Shown here one piece after another: positions 34,450 to 44,600 of a stretch of DNA of 64,000 nucleotides. Each line of letters begins with the position of its first letter. Position 1 is the stretch's first letter. The stretch lies in the NCBI RefSeq assembly GCF_014268885.2, contig NZ_CP077095.1, positions 1,369,501-1,433,500 of the forward strand. The letters run 5' to 3'. The notes below the pieces were generated by a model. That model was not told where the DNA came from. It saw only the letters and a list, made by a program, of their open reading frames with translations, and did no database searches. A program made the position numbers and the translations under genes. Source of the DNA: Pseudomonas xantholysinigenes. Lineage in GTDB: Bacteria > Pseudomonadota > Gammaproteobacteria > Pseudomonadales > Pseudomonadaceae.

Positions 34450-37400
34450 ATGAGCAGCAGCGAGGTGCGCAGTGTATGCCCGTATTGCGGGGTCGGGTGC
34501 GGTATCGTCATGAATGTCAGCGACGGCAAGGTAGTCAAGGTCAGCGGCGACAAACAGCACCCGAGCAATTTCGGTCGGCTGTGCACCAAGGGCCTGACTG
34601 CGCACATACCGCTGGGCAGCGGGCGCATGGGCCAGGCCTTCGTGCGCCGCGAGCGCAACCAGGAACCGGTGCGCACCCGCCTGGACCAGGCCATCGCCGA
34701 GGCGGCCGGGCGGTTGCGCGAGATCATCGATAGCCATGGCGCCGATGCCGTGGCGCTGTACGTCTCTGGGCAGATGTCGCTGGAGGCCCAGTACCTGGCC
34801 AACAAGCTGGCCAAGGGCTTCATCCGCACCCGCCATATCGAGTCCAACTCGCGGCTGTGCATGGCCAGCGCCGGCAGTGGCTACAAGCAGTCGCTGGGTG
34901 CCGACGGGCCCCCTGGCAGCTACCAGGATTTCGAGCGTGCCGAGGTGTTCCTGGTGATTGGCGCGAACATGGCCGACTGTCACCCGATTCTGTTCCTGCG
35001 CCTGCTCGACCGCCTCAAGGCCGGGGCCAAGCTGATCGTTGTCGATCCAAGGCGTAGCGCCACCGCCGACAAGGCCGACCTGTTCCTGCCGTTGCGTCCG
35101 GGCACTGACTTGGCGCTGCTCAACGGCCTGCTGCACCTGCTGCATGCCAATGGCCACAGCGACGCTGCTTTCATCGCCCGGCACACCGAAGGCTGGGACG
35201 CCATGCCGGCCTTTCTCGAGGACTATACCCCCGAGCGGGTTGCCGCCATCACCGGCCTGGACCCGGAGGCGATCCGCGAGGCCGCGCGGTTGATCGGCGA
35301 GGCCGGGGAGTGGATGAGCTGCTGGACCATGGGCCTGAACCAGAGCATCCATGGCACCTGGCACAGCAATGCCCTGTGCAACCTGCACCTGGCCACCGGC
35401 GCCATCTGCCGCCCCGGCAGTGGGCCGTTCTCGCTGACCGGCCAGCCCAACGCCATGGGCGGGCGCGAGATGGGCTACATGGGGCCAGGGTTGCCCGGCC
35501 AGCGCTCGGCCTTGGTGGCCGCCGACCGCGCCTTTGTCGAGCGGCAATGGCAACTGCCGCCCGGGGCCCTGCGCAGTGAGGGGGGCGAAGGCACGGTGGC
35601 GCTGTTCGAGCAGCTGAAACAAGGCGAGGTGAAAGCCTGCTGGATCATCTGCAGCAACCCGGTGGCCAGCGTCGCCAACCGCCAGCAGGTGATCGACGGG
35701 CTGCGCCAGGCGCAACTGGTGATCAGCCAGGACGCCTTCCTCGACACCGAGACCCACCGCTACGCCGACATTCTCTTGCCGGCGGCGCTGTGGGCCGAGG
35801 GTGACGGGGTAATGGTCAACAGCGAGCGCAACCTGACCCTGGCGCCCAAGGCGGTCGAGGCGCCCGGCGAGAGCCTCGAGGACTGGCGCCTGATTGCCCG
35901 GGTGGCCAGTGCCATGGGGTATGCCGAGGCGTTCGACTACCCCGATGCCGAGGCCGTGTTCGAGGAGATCCGCCGTTTCCACAATCCGGCCACCGGTTAT
36001 GACCTGCGTGGCATCGACTATGCCGAACTGCGCCAGGGGCCACGGCAATGGCCGAGCGCGCCGGGGCAGCAGGGCGCGCGCAGCCCGCTGCGCTATGTCG
36101 GCGAGAGCGGGCTAGCCTTCCCCACGCCCAGCGGCAAGGCGCGGTTCTTCGCCCGGCCCTGGCTGCCGCCGGCGGAGTCGCCCGATGACGCCTTCCCCTT
36201 CGTGCTCAACACCGGCCGGGTGCAGCACCAATGGCACACCCTGACCAAGACCGGCAAGGTGGCGAGCCTGAACAAGCTCGAGCCAGGCCCGTTCGTCGAA
36301 ATCCACCCCAGCGACGCGCTGCACCTGGGTATCCGCGACAAGGACGCGGTGGCGGTGCGTTCGCGCCGTGGCCGGGCGCAACTACCGGCGCGGCTCAGCG
36401 AACGGGTGCAGCCCGGCAACTGTTTCGTGCCCTTCCACTGGAACGACCTGTACGGCGAGGGCCTGGCCATCAATGCGCTGACCTGCGACGCGGTCGACCC
36501 GACCTCTTTGCAACCGGCCTTCAAGCATTGCGCCGTGGCCCTGGAACGGGTGGCCGGCGAACGTATCGAGGTCGTCGACCTGAACCACCTGGCGCCTGCG
36601 ACCATGCCCAGCAGCGCCTTGGCTCCTCGGCATCGCGTGTTGTGGGCGTCGCAGACCGGCAATGGTGAAGGCCTGGCCGAGCGCTGCGCGCAACGTCTGG
36701 GCGAGGCGGGCCTGGCGGTGGAACTGAGCAGCATGGAGGCCATCCACCCGACGCAGTTGCAGGGCGCCGCCAGCGTGGTGCTGATCGCCAGTACCTTCGG
36801 CGATGGCGAGGCGCCGGACAGCGGCGTGGCGTTCTGGCAGGCGTTGCAGCAAGCGCAGGGCGTCAGCTGCGCCGCCGTGCCTTATGCGGTGCTGGCCCTG
36901 GGCGATTCGAGCTATGCGCAGTTCTGCGGTTTTGGCCGCAGGCTCGACCAGCGCCTGGCCGACCTTGGAGCCCGGCGCCTGTTGGCGCGAGTCGATTGCG
37001 AGCCCGACTGCGAAGCGGCATTCAGCGCCTGGCTCGATGCCTTGCTGCCTAAGCTGGGTGGCAAGGCGCTGGCGCCACCGACAGCGCGCGCCGGCAAGCC
37101 GCAACCCTGGCTGGCGCCTGTGCTGGAAAACCGTCTGCTCAGCGGCCCCGGTTCGAGCAAGGAAACTCGGCAACTGGTGTTCGACCTGCGTGGCAGCGGC
37201 CTGAGCTATCAGCCCGGCGACGCCCTGGGCGTATGGCCGCGCAATTGCCCGGCGCTGGTCGATGAACTGCTGGCGCTGATGGGGCTGGATGGCCTGGCTC
37301 CGGTCGAGCTGGACACCTTGCCGGCGATGCCATTGCGCACCGCACTGGAACGCCACCTGGACATCACCCAGGTGCGCCGCGCGCAGCTTGAGGTGTTCGC

Positions 37401-38184
37401 CGAGCAGGCCGAGGGCTTGCGGCGGCTGTTGCAGCCCGAGTGTGAAGCCGAGCTTGGCGACTGGTTGTGGGGGCGGCAGTTGGCCGATGTGCTGATGGCG
37501 TATCCCCAGCAACTGCCCATGGCCCGCTGGTTGTCATTGCTCAAGCCCTTGCAGCCGCGGCTGTATTCGATCAGTTCCAGTCCCTTGGCCCATCCCGACC
37601 AAGTGCATCTGACCGTTTCCACTGTGCGTTACGGCGTGCGCAAGGGGGTGTGTTCGACCTTCCTCGCCGACCGGGCGACGGCCCTGGAGGTGGCGATTTT
37701 CCCGCAGCCCTCGAAGCGCTTTCACCTGCCCGAAGATGACAGCACGCCGATCATCATGATTGGCCCGGGGACTGGCATCGCACCGTTTCGCGGTTTTCTC
37801 GAGGAGCGTGAACAACGGCGGGCAAAGGGCGGCAACTGGCTGTTCTTTGGCGAGCAGCATGGCGCCTGTGACTTCTACTACCGCGAACAGCTGCAGGCTT
37901 GGGCAGCCACCGGGCATCTGCGTCTGAGCACTGCGTTCTCCCGCGACCAGCCCGAAAAACTCTACGTGCAACAACGGCTGCTGGAGCACGGCGCCGAGCT
38001 GTGGCAGTGGCTCGAGGCGGGAGCGATCATCTATGTCTGCGGCGATGCCCGGCGCATGGCCAGGGATGTAGACGGCGCCTTGCGACAGCTGGTGGCCGAG
38101 CATGGCGGCATGACGGTCGCGGCAGCGCAGGCCTATGTCGAGGGGTTGGCGAAGAGCAAGCGCTATCGGCGCGATGTGTATTGA
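34450..38184 (+). CDS. nasC: Assimilatory nitrate reductase fused to sulfite-reductase-type flavoprotein (NasC-CysJ fusion)
   Basis: 1244 residues. The N-terminal molybdopterin part (to about residue 680) begins with the [4Fe-4S] ligand set Cys10, Cys13, Cys17 and Cys45 ([12 protein letters not shown] ... RLCTKG) and has [15 protein letters not shown] and [12 protein letters not shown] blocks. From about 725 a flavodoxin-like FMN domain ([20 protein letters not shown]), from 890 an FAD domain with RLYSISSSP at about 1036, and an NADPH domain ([19 protein letters not shown], about 1100) ending [16 protein letters not shown] as in CysJ. It therefore takes electrons directly from NADPH. ATG 34450 has CAGGAGAACGCC upstream. 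It is regulated by the leader. Confidence 0.93.
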   Translation: MSSSEVRSVCPYCGVGCGIVMNVSDGKVVKVSGDKQHPSNFGRLCTKGLTAHIPLGSGRMGQAFVRRERNQEPVRTRLDQAIAEAAGRLREIIDSHGADAVALYVSGQMSLEAQYLANKLAKGFIRTRHIESNSRLCMASAGSGYKQSLGADGPPGSYQDFERAEVFLVIGANMADCHPILFLRLLDRLKAGAKLIVVDPRRSATADKADLFLPLRPGTDLALLNGLLHLLHANGHSDAAFIARHTEGWDAMPAFLEDYTPERVAAITGLDPEAIREAARLIGEAGEWMSCWTMGLNQSIHGTWHSNALCNLHLATGAICRPGSGPFSLTGQPNAMGGREMGYMGPGLPGQRSALVAADRAFVERQWQLPPGALRSEGGEGTVALFEQLKQGEVKACWIICSNPVASVANRQQVIDGLRQAQLVISQDAFLDTETHRYADILLPAALWAEGDGVMVNSERNLTLAPKAVEAPGESLEDWRLIARVASAMGYAEAFDYPDAEAVFEEIRRFHNPATGYDLRGIDYAELRQGPRQWPSAPGQQGARSPLRYVGESGLAFPTPSGKARFFARPWLPPAESPDDAFPFVLNTGRVQHQWHTLTKTGKVASLNKLEPGPFVEIHPSDALHLGIRDKDAVAVRSRRGRAQLPARLSERVQPGNCFVPFHWNDLYGEGLAINALTCDAVDPTSLQPAFKHCAVALERVAGERIEVVDLNHLAPATMPSSALAPRHRVLWASQTGNGEGLAERCAQRLGEAGLAVELSSMEAIHPTQLQGAASVVLIASTFGDGEAPDSGVAFWQALQQAQGVSCAAVPYAVLALGDSSYAQFCGFGRRLDQRLADLGARRLLARVDCEPDCEAAFSAWLDALLPKLGGKALAPPTARAGKPQPWLAPVLENRLLSGPGSSKETRQLVFDLRGSGLSYQPGDALGVWPRNCPALVDELLALMGLDGLAPVELDTLPAMPLRTALERHLDITQVRRAQLEVFAEQAEGLRRLLQPECEAELGDWLWGRQLADVLMAYPQQLPMARWLSLLKPLQPRLYSISSSPLAHPDQVHLTVSTVRYGVRKGVCSTFLADRATALEVAIFPQPSKRFHLPEDDSTPIIMIGPGTGIAPFRGFLEEREQRRAKGGNWLFFGEQHGACDFYYREQLQAWAATGHLRLSTAFSRDQPEKLYVQQRLLEHGAELWQWLEAGAIIYVCGDARRMARDVDGALRQLVAEHGGMTVAAAQAYVEGLAKSKRYRRDVY

Positions 38185-38286
38185 GCGCACCAGCCTGGTG
38201 AGCGCTGCACCAGGCTGGTTCAATTGTTGGGCCTTGTGTTGGATGCGTCATCAGCAAGGCCCCGCAGTGCACGACCTGGCGGGCAA

Positions 38287-38303
38287 TTGGCACAGTCCCT
38301 GCT
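38287..38303 (+). promoter_or_regulatory. Sigma-54 promoter of nirB
   Basis: TTGGCACAGTCCCTGCT fits the consensus TGGCAC-N5-TTGC with a single change. The -24 GG is at 38289-38290 and the -12 GC at 38301-38302, ten bases apart. Transcription would start near 38314. Confidence 0.8.
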
Positions 38304-38313
38304 TTGATCCAGC

Positions 38314-38434
38314 TACAACAACCCCACCGATCAACGGCGATCGCCCAGGGGCCCCTGATGACACCTACAGGCAAAGGCGCCTGGAGCTTCGGCTCCAGGC
38401 GCCTTTTTGCGTTTTCCGTGAGCGAGGATCGGCT
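38314..38434 (+). promoter_or_regulatory. NasT/ANTAR-type leader of nirB with terminator
   Basis: P1 CGATC-AACGGC-GATCG at 38328-38343 and P2 CAGGC-AAAGGC-GCCTG at 38368-38383 both have six-base loops with A1 and G4, the ANTAR target pattern. A rho-independent terminator, left arm 38375-38387, loop TTCG, right arm 38392-38404, then TTTTTGCGTTTT, overlaps P2, so P2 and the terminator exclude each other. This is the arrangement expected for nitrate-responsive antitermination. Confidence 0.8.
38375..38408 (+). terminator. Attenuator terminator in the nirB leader
   Basis: A 13-bp stem (AGGCGCCTGGAGC and its complement) closed by a TTCG loop and followed by TTTTT. It lies 27 bases before the nirB start, so it must be bypassed for expression. 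Confidence 0.9.
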
Positions 38435-40987
38435 ATGCAGGCAACAGCGAACGAGGCACAACGACCGCGACTGGTCATCGTCGGCAATGGCATGGTCGGC
38501 CATCACTGCGTCGAGCAACTGATCGCGCGCGGCGCCTTGCAGCGCTTCGAGTTGCATGTGTTCGGCGCCGAGCGCCAGCGCGCCTACGACCGCGTGCACC
38601 TGTCGGAGTATTTCACCGGCAGCTGCGCCGAGACCCTGGCGCTGTGCCCGCCGGGCTACTACGCCGACAACGGCGTGCACCTGCACCTGGGCGAGGCGGT
38701 GCTGGAGATCGATCGCCAGCGCCAGGAACTGGTTACCGCAGAAGGTCGCTACGCCTACGAGCAACTGGTCCTGGCCACCGGGTCCTATCCGTTCGTGCCG
38801 TCCATCGAGGGCTCCAGCGGCCATGCGCGTCTGGTCTATCGCACCCTCGATGATCTCGACGCGATCCGTGCCGCCGCCCGCGATGCCCGCCGTGGCGTGG
38901 TGGTGGGCGGGGGCTTGCTCGGCTTGGAGGCCGCCAACGCGCTCAAGTCATTGGGCCTGGACGCCCATGTGGTGGAGTTCGCCCCGCGGCTGATGCCGGT
39001 GCAGCTCGACAGTGAAGGCGGCGCTGCGTTGCGCGCGCGCATCGAGGCGCTGGGGGTTGGCGTGCACCTGGCGCGCGCCACCCAGTCGATCAGCGCGGGC
39101 GAGCATCACCGCTACCGAATGAACTTCGACGGCGGCGAGCACCTGGAAACCGACCTGGTGGTGTTTTCCGCCGGCATCCGCCCGCAAGACGCTCTCGGCC
39201 GCGCCTGCGGCCTGGAGATTGCCGCCCGTGGCGGCGTGGTGATCGACGACCACTGCCGCTCCAGCGACCCGCGGATCTTCGCCATCGGCGAATGCGCCGC
39301 GTGGAACGGCTGCGTGTTTGGCTTGGTCGCCCCGGGCTACGCCATGGCGCGCAACCTGGCGGCACTGTTGGTGGGCGAGGCGGCGAGCGGATTCAGCGGC
39401 GCCGACATGTCGACCAAGCTCAAGCTGCTGGGCGTCGATGTCGGCTCCATTGGCGATGCCCAGGGCGCCACGCCCGGGGCGCGCAGCTACCGCTTCATCG
39501 ATGAGGCCACGGCCTCGTACCGGCGTTTGGTGGTGGATGCCAGCGGCACGCAGGTACTCGGCGCCGTGCTGGTGGGCGACAACAGCTACTACGACACCTT
39601 GCTGCAATACGCCCAGAACGGCATCAAGCTGCCGGCCGATCCGGCCACCTTGATCCTGCCGCAGGGGAGCGGCGCGCCGGCCCTGGGCGTCGATGCCCTG
39701 CCTGCCGGCGCGACCATCTGCTCGTGTCACAACGTCAGCAAGGGCGCGGTGTGCGCCGCCATCGACAGCGGCTGTGGCGACCTGGCCACGGTCAAGGCCT
39801 GCACCAAGGCCGCCAGCGGTTGCGGGGGCTGCGCGGCGCTGCTCAAGCAGGTGGTCGAGCACGAGCTGGGCGCCCGCGGCGTGAGCGTGGACAACAGCTT
39901 GTGCGAGCACTTCAGCTACACCCGCCAGGAGCTCTACGGCCTGGTGCGGGTCGAAGGCATCCGCAACTTCGCCGACCTGCTCGCCCGCCACGGCCAGGGC
40001 CATGTCGGCTGCGACATCTGCAAGCCGGCGGTGGGCAACATCCTCGCCTCGTGCTGGAACCAGCCGATCATGGACCCGGCCCTGGTGCCGCTGCAGGACA
40101 CCAACGACACCTTCATGGCCAACATGCAAAAGAACGGCACCTACTCGGTGGTGCCACGCATTCCCGGCGGCGAGATCACCCCGGACAAGCTGATCGTGAT
40201 CGGCCAGGTGGCGAAAAAGTACGACCTCTACACCAAGATCACCGGTGGCCAGCGCATCGACCTGTTCGGCGCGCAGTTGCACGAGTTGCCGTTGATCTGG
40301 GGCGAGCTGATCGCCGCCGGCTTCGAAACCGGGCACGCCTATGGCAAGTCGACGCGCACGGTGAAGTCCTGCGTCGGCAGCACCTGGTGCCGCTACGGCG
40401 TGCAGGACAGCGTGGCCATGGCCCTGCGCCTGGAGGACCGTTACAAAGGCCTGCGCTCGCCGCACAAGCTCAAGTTCGCGGTATCGGGTTGCACCCGCGA
40501 ATGCGCCGAGGCACAGAGCAAGGACATCGGCGTGATCGCCACCGACAAGGGCTGGAACCTCTATGTGTGCGGCAATGGCGGCATGCGCCCGCGCCACGCC
40601 GAGCTGTTCGCCACCGACCTGGACGACGAGACCCTGGTACGCCTAATCGACCGCGTGCTGATGTTCTACATCCGCACCGCCGACAAGCTGCAGCGCACCT
40701 CGGTGTGGCGCGAGAACCTCGAGGGCGGGCTGGACTACCTCAAGGCGGTGATCATCGACGACAGCCTGGGCCTGGCCAACGAACTCGAGGCGCAGATGCA
40801 GCATGTGGTGGAGCAGTACCAGTGCGAATGGGCCAATGCCTTGAGCGACCCGGAGAAACTCAAGCGCTTCCGTACCTTCGTCAACGACCGGCGCGCCGAC
40901 CCCGACCTGCACTTCGTCCGCGAGCGCGGCCAGCGTCGCCCGGCGGCGCCGTTGCAGCTGATTCCGATCCATGAGGAGGTTGTCTGA
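38435..40987 (+). CDS. nirB: NADH-dependent assimilatory nitrite reductase, large subunit
   Basis: 850 residues. Domain order: FAD/NAD disulfide-reductase-like part from LVIVGNGMVGHHCVEQL (about 12-28) to 390, a BFD-like [2Fe-2S] domain at about 428-470 (CSCHNVSKGAV ... CTKAASGCGGC), then the siroheme/[4Fe-4S] catalytic part with Cys646 and Cys652 (CVGSTWC) and Cys686 and Cys690 (CTREC). It reduces nitrite to ammonia with six electrons from NAD(P)H. ATG 38435 follows GCGAGGATCGGCT. It overlaps nirD by one base. It has its own sigma-54 promoter and antitermination leader. Confidence 0.95.
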   Translation: MQATANEAQRPRLVIVGNGMVGHHCVEQLIARGALQRFELHVFGAERQRAYDRVHLSEYFTGSCAETLALCPPGYYADNGVHLHLGEAVLEIDRQRQELVTAEGRYAYEQLVLATGSYPFVPSIEGSSGHARLVYRTLDDLDAIRAAARDARRGVVVGGGLLGLEAANALKSLGLDAHVVEFAPRLMPVQLDSEGGAALRARIEALGVGVHLARATQSISAGEHHRYRMNFDGGEHLETDLVVFSAGIRPQDALGRACGLEIAARGGVVIDDHCRSSDPRIFAIGECAAWNGCVFGLVAPGYAMARNLAALLVGEAASGFSGADMSTKLKLLGVDVGSIGDAQGATPGARSYRFIDEATASYRRLVVDASGTQVLGAVLVGDNSYYDTLLQYAQNGIKLPADPATLILPQGSGAPALGVDALPAGATICSCHNVSKGAVCAAIDSGCGDLATVKACTKAASGCGGCAALLKQVVEHELGARGVSVDNSLCEHFSYTRQELYGLVRVEGIRNFADLLARHGQGHVGCDICKPAVGNILASCWNQPIMDPALVPLQDTNDTFMANMQKNGTYSVVPRIPGGEITPDKLIVIGQVAKKYDLYTKITGGQRIDLFGAQLHELPLIWGELIAAGFETGHAYGKSTRTVKSCVGSTWCRYGVQDSVAMALRLEDRYKGLRSPHKLKFAVSGCTRECAEAQSKDIGVIATDKGWNLYVCGNGGMRPRHAELFATDLDDETLVRLIDRVLMFYIRTADKLQRTSVWRENLEGGLDYLKAVIIDDSLGLANELEAQMQHVVEQYQCEWANALSDPEKLKRFRTFVNDRRADPDLHFVRERGQRRPAAPLQLIPIHEEVV

Positions 40988-41349
40988 TGAGCAAGTCCAC
41001 TGTTGCGGTTGCGAGTGAAACCCTGTGGCAGGTGGTGTGCCAGGCCGGCGACCTGGTCGCCGATTCCGGGGTGGTGGTGTGGCATGCCGGCGCGCAGGTG
41101 GCGCTGTTCTATCTGCCTGGGCAGGGCAGGGAATTGTACGCAGTCGAAAACCGTGACCCGAGATCCGGGGCGAACATTATCGGCCGCGGACTGGTGGGTA
41201 ATCTGCAGGGGAATGTGGTGGTCGCGGCACCGCTATACAAGCAGCACTTTTGCCTGGCCAGCGGTCGCTGCCTGGAACAGCCCGGGCAGGCGCTGCGGGT
41301 ATGGCCAGTGCGCCTGAACGGGGGGCGCGTGGAGTTGCAGCTCGGTTGA
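40987..41349 (+). CDS. nirD: Nitrite reductase small subunit
   Basis: 120 residues, Rieske-like fold without the full iron-sulfur ligand set, as usual for NirD. Typical blocks are WQVVCQAGDLVADSGVVVWHAGAQVALFYL, YAVENRDPRSGANIIGRG and AAPLYKQHFCLASGRCLEQP. The ATG at 40987 shares its A with the nirB stop (TGATG), so translation is coupled. It associates with NirB to complete the reductase. No nitrate transporter gene follows; the next genes are on the opposite strand and unrelated. Confidence 0.94.
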   Translation: MSKSTVAVASETLWQVVCQAGDLVADSGVVVWHAGAQVALFYLPGQGRELYAVENRDPRSGANIIGRGLVGNLQGNVVVAAPLYKQHFCLASGRCLEQPGQALRVWPVRLNGGRVELQLG

Positions 41350-41357
41350 GCAGCGGT

Positions 41358-41681
41358 TCATTCCTGCGCGGCGGCCCTGATCTTGGCCAGGCCATTGACC
41401 AGGGTCTTGATGTCATCCGGGCTGCCACCGCGGTCAATGCGGTTCGACCACTTGGGGAAGTACAGCTTGAACAACTGGTTGCCGTCCTCGGTCAGGTTGG
41501 CCTTGGTCACTTCGAATTGTTCGTCGAGCGAGCCGTCGGCGTGGTACGGGCTCTCGGTCAGTAGCGCGTTGTCCACCAGAAAACGCATCAGCGCCTGGGT
41601 CATGTGCGTGGCCAGGGTGCGATAGCTGGTGTTCTTACTGCTGGCCAGCATGGCCGGGTAGCTGTAGCGGATGATCTTCAT
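41358..41681 (-). CDS. Candidate immunity protein for the RHS effector
   Basis: 107 residues, minus strand, start MKIIRYSYPAMLASSKNTSYRTLATHMTQAL at 41681. It lies 11 bases after the stop of the RHS toxin gene on the same strand, the usual position of a cognate immunity gene. It is soluble, mixed alpha/beta, with no signal peptide, consistent with neutralising a cytoplasmic nuclease. The immunity assignment rests on position only. I know of no family match. Confidence 0.6.
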   Translation of the reverse strand: MKIIRYSYPAMLASSKNTSYRTLATHMTQALMRFLVDNALLTESPYHADGSLDEQFEVTKANLTEDGNQLFKLYFPKWSNRIDRGGSPDDIKTLVNGLAKIRAAAQE

Positions 41682-41692
41682 TTAGGCTCCTG

Positions 41693-44600
41693 TCAATCGA
41701 TGCGGATAATACGTGACATGTCGTCAACCTCGACCACTTTCTTGCTCCCCGGGATACGCACATAGGTACCACCGTTGGCGCGAATGGTGGCTTCCTTCGC
41801 CCGTTGCACGCCCTTGGGCGCGGTCCCGCTGGTGACTTCGATCGCACGCCACCTGCCATCCTTGGTCTTGACCACGAAATCGAGTATGCGTGATCCCTTG
41901 ACCTTGCCGATCTCGATGGCATCGTCCACCAGGCTGACGATCTTGCCGTCGGCATTGCGCAGATGGCGCTGCTTGAGCACATTCTTCTTGCCGAACATGG
42001 CCTTGAGGATCTTGTGGATCTTGGCTTCGCGCAGGTCGCCGGAAATCTTGTTGGCGATCTTGCACCAGCCCAGTGGGTCTATCCATGCCAGTGGATTCGG
42101 CGCGTACAGGTAGACGTTCAGCCCGCCCTGGAGATTGATCGGGTCAGGCTGGGTGTAGCGGCCGATGTCCGGGTCATAAAAACGGAAGGTGTTGTAATGC
42201 AGACCGGTCTCGCGGTCGACGTACTGCCCGGCGAAGTGCAGGTTCTGCTGCCTGGACTGCCCAGGGTGGCGCCACTCGTCGATGAACCTGCCCCAGACCT
42301 CATGTGCGGCGCGCCAGACCGTTGTGCCTTCAGCGTCCGTGAGCTGCTCCGGCAGTCCGGCCAGGTTGGTGTGGAAGTAGAACACCTCTTCGCTGCCGGG
42401 CACCCCATCGATACGGGCAACCGGCACATGGCTGTCGGCATCGGCGTAAAGGTAGAGGCTTGGCTTGCCGTCCTGGACCTCCTGGAGCAGGCGCACTCCC
42501 TGCCAGTGGAAGCGGGTCTGGCTGATGGCCTCTGCGGTACCCTCGCGATAGAGGGCCTTGCCGGTACGACGGCCAAGCGGGTCATAGGCGAATTCGACCC
42601 GCTCGCGCACCGGGCCACGCTGCTGGTGGACCCGGATCAAGCGCTGCTCGGCGTCGTACTCGAACCATTGGGTCAGGTGACGGCCACTGCGCTTTTCGCT
42701 GAGGCGGCCGAACCGGTCGTAGCGGTAACGGCAGTCCTGGTGCACATGGACGCGGTCGTGTCTGGCTGAAGTGCCAGTATCGCGGTTGTCCTGCAGGTTG
42801 CCAGCGTGGTCGTAGGCGTAGGCCTCGACCAGGCCATTGGTCTCGCCAAGCTCGCGATGCCAGGCAGCGTGGATGCGTTGGGTTGGGCCGTAGGCGTATT
42901 GGGTGCCGCGCTGCCGACCAGTGTCATGGCTTGCGCCCGGATAGTCGGTGACCACCTGGGCGACCAGGTTGTCGCTGGCATCGTAGTGGTAGTCCCTGGC
43001 TAACAGGGGAAGTTCTGCGGCCGTCGCCGTACCCAGGTACTGCGCACGCTGGATGATGCGCCCGGCATTGTCGCGGCGGGTACGGGTCTGCAGGCGTCCC
43101 TGGGTCCGCAACACCTCTTCATGCAGGCTGTCGCGCTCGAAATCACAGATCAGTTTGCCATCGAGGTTGAGCTGATGCAGGTGGCCACTGCCGTAGTAGA
43201 GGTGGTTGATGCGCCGGTTGTCCGGGAGGGTCAGGGTCTGCAGGTTACCCAGTTCGTCATGGCTGTACCGCAATTCACCTTCGGGGTGGCTTTCAGCCAA
43301 CAGTTGGCCCAGGGCGTCATGGCGAAAGTCCAGTTGCTGGCGTTCACCGGCGGTGTTGGTGAAGGTGATTGACACCAGGTTGTCGGCGGCATCGTAGGCG
43401 TAGTCTGTAACACCATCGGCACTGCGCTTGCGCAGCAGGCGGCCGGCTACATCGTGTTCGTAGTCCAGGCGCTGGGCCATGCTGTCGGCCGTCGGTGCGG
43501 TATTGGTCAGCGGTGGTTCGACTTCGCCAGAGGGGTGGTGCCAGGCGGTGCGAACCGCGTCCGTCACGCCATACTCGAAGCTGAGCCCGCTGCCGTCCAG
43601 GTTCTGCTGGGCGACCTGGCGATCAAGGGCGTCCCATTCGAAACGGTAGTGCTCATCATTCTGGTTGGTCAGTCGCTGCAATCGACCATAGGCGTCATAA
43701 CTCAGCCGCACTGTCATGCCCAAGGCATCGGTACGTTGGAGCAGACGCCCGCTACCGTCGTAGCGCCAGCGTGTGACGTTGTTGCCAGGGTCGGTGTGGC
43801 TCACCACCTGCCCGGCGGCATCCCGTTGGTAGCGGTCAAGGCGGCCGTCGGCGGCTTCATACTCGACCAGGTAGCCACGCCGGTCATGGCGAAACTGTTC
43901 ACGCTCGTCCCTGGCATTCGAGGTTTCGCACAGGTTGCCGCGGGCATCGTAGCGGTAGCGGGTCTGCTGGCCGGAGCAGTCGCGGTGGTCGAGCAACTGG
44001 CCTTGGTCGTTCCAGTGCAGATGACGTTGCTTGCCCAAGGCATCGGTCACTTGTACCAGCCGCCCCTGGCGGTCATAGCGGTAGTGGGTTTCGTGTCCCA
44101 GCGGATCGCGTTCGCCGAGCAGGTTGCCGTGGCGGTCATAGGACCTGCGCGTTGTGTGTCCGCCGCGGTCGGTAATGGCTAGCGGCAAGGCCCAGTGGTC
44201 GGTGTAGGTGATGCTTTCGATGCGCCCCAGCGGATCGCGACTGGCAATCAGCCGTCCCAATCCGTCGTAGCTGTAATGCCACTCGCCGCCCTGGGGGTCG
44301 ATCAGGCGCAACGGCATGCCACCTGGCAGGTCCTCCTGCCAGATCCGGCCCAGCGGGTCGATGTGCCGGTAGATCTCGTGGTGAGGTCCCCAGTGGTAGT
44401 GGTTTTCGCGGCCCAGGCCATCGATCACCTGGGTCAGGCCGCGCGCCAGGTCGTACTCGAAGCGGTACTCTTGGCCATCGCTGCCCCAGTGCCGGACCAC
44501 CCGCCACTCATGCTCGGCCTGCGGCTCCAGCAAAGGTGGCATGCGATAGCGGCCATCCTCAGGGTAGCTGACCTGCGGTTTCTGGACGGGCACGTCGAAA

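Noticed and set aside
34399..36048. Minus-strand frame of 549 residues
   Set aside because: Antisense of the nitrate reductase gene, which has all cofactor motifs.
38948..40597. Minus-strand frame of 549 residues
   Set aside because: Antisense of nirB.
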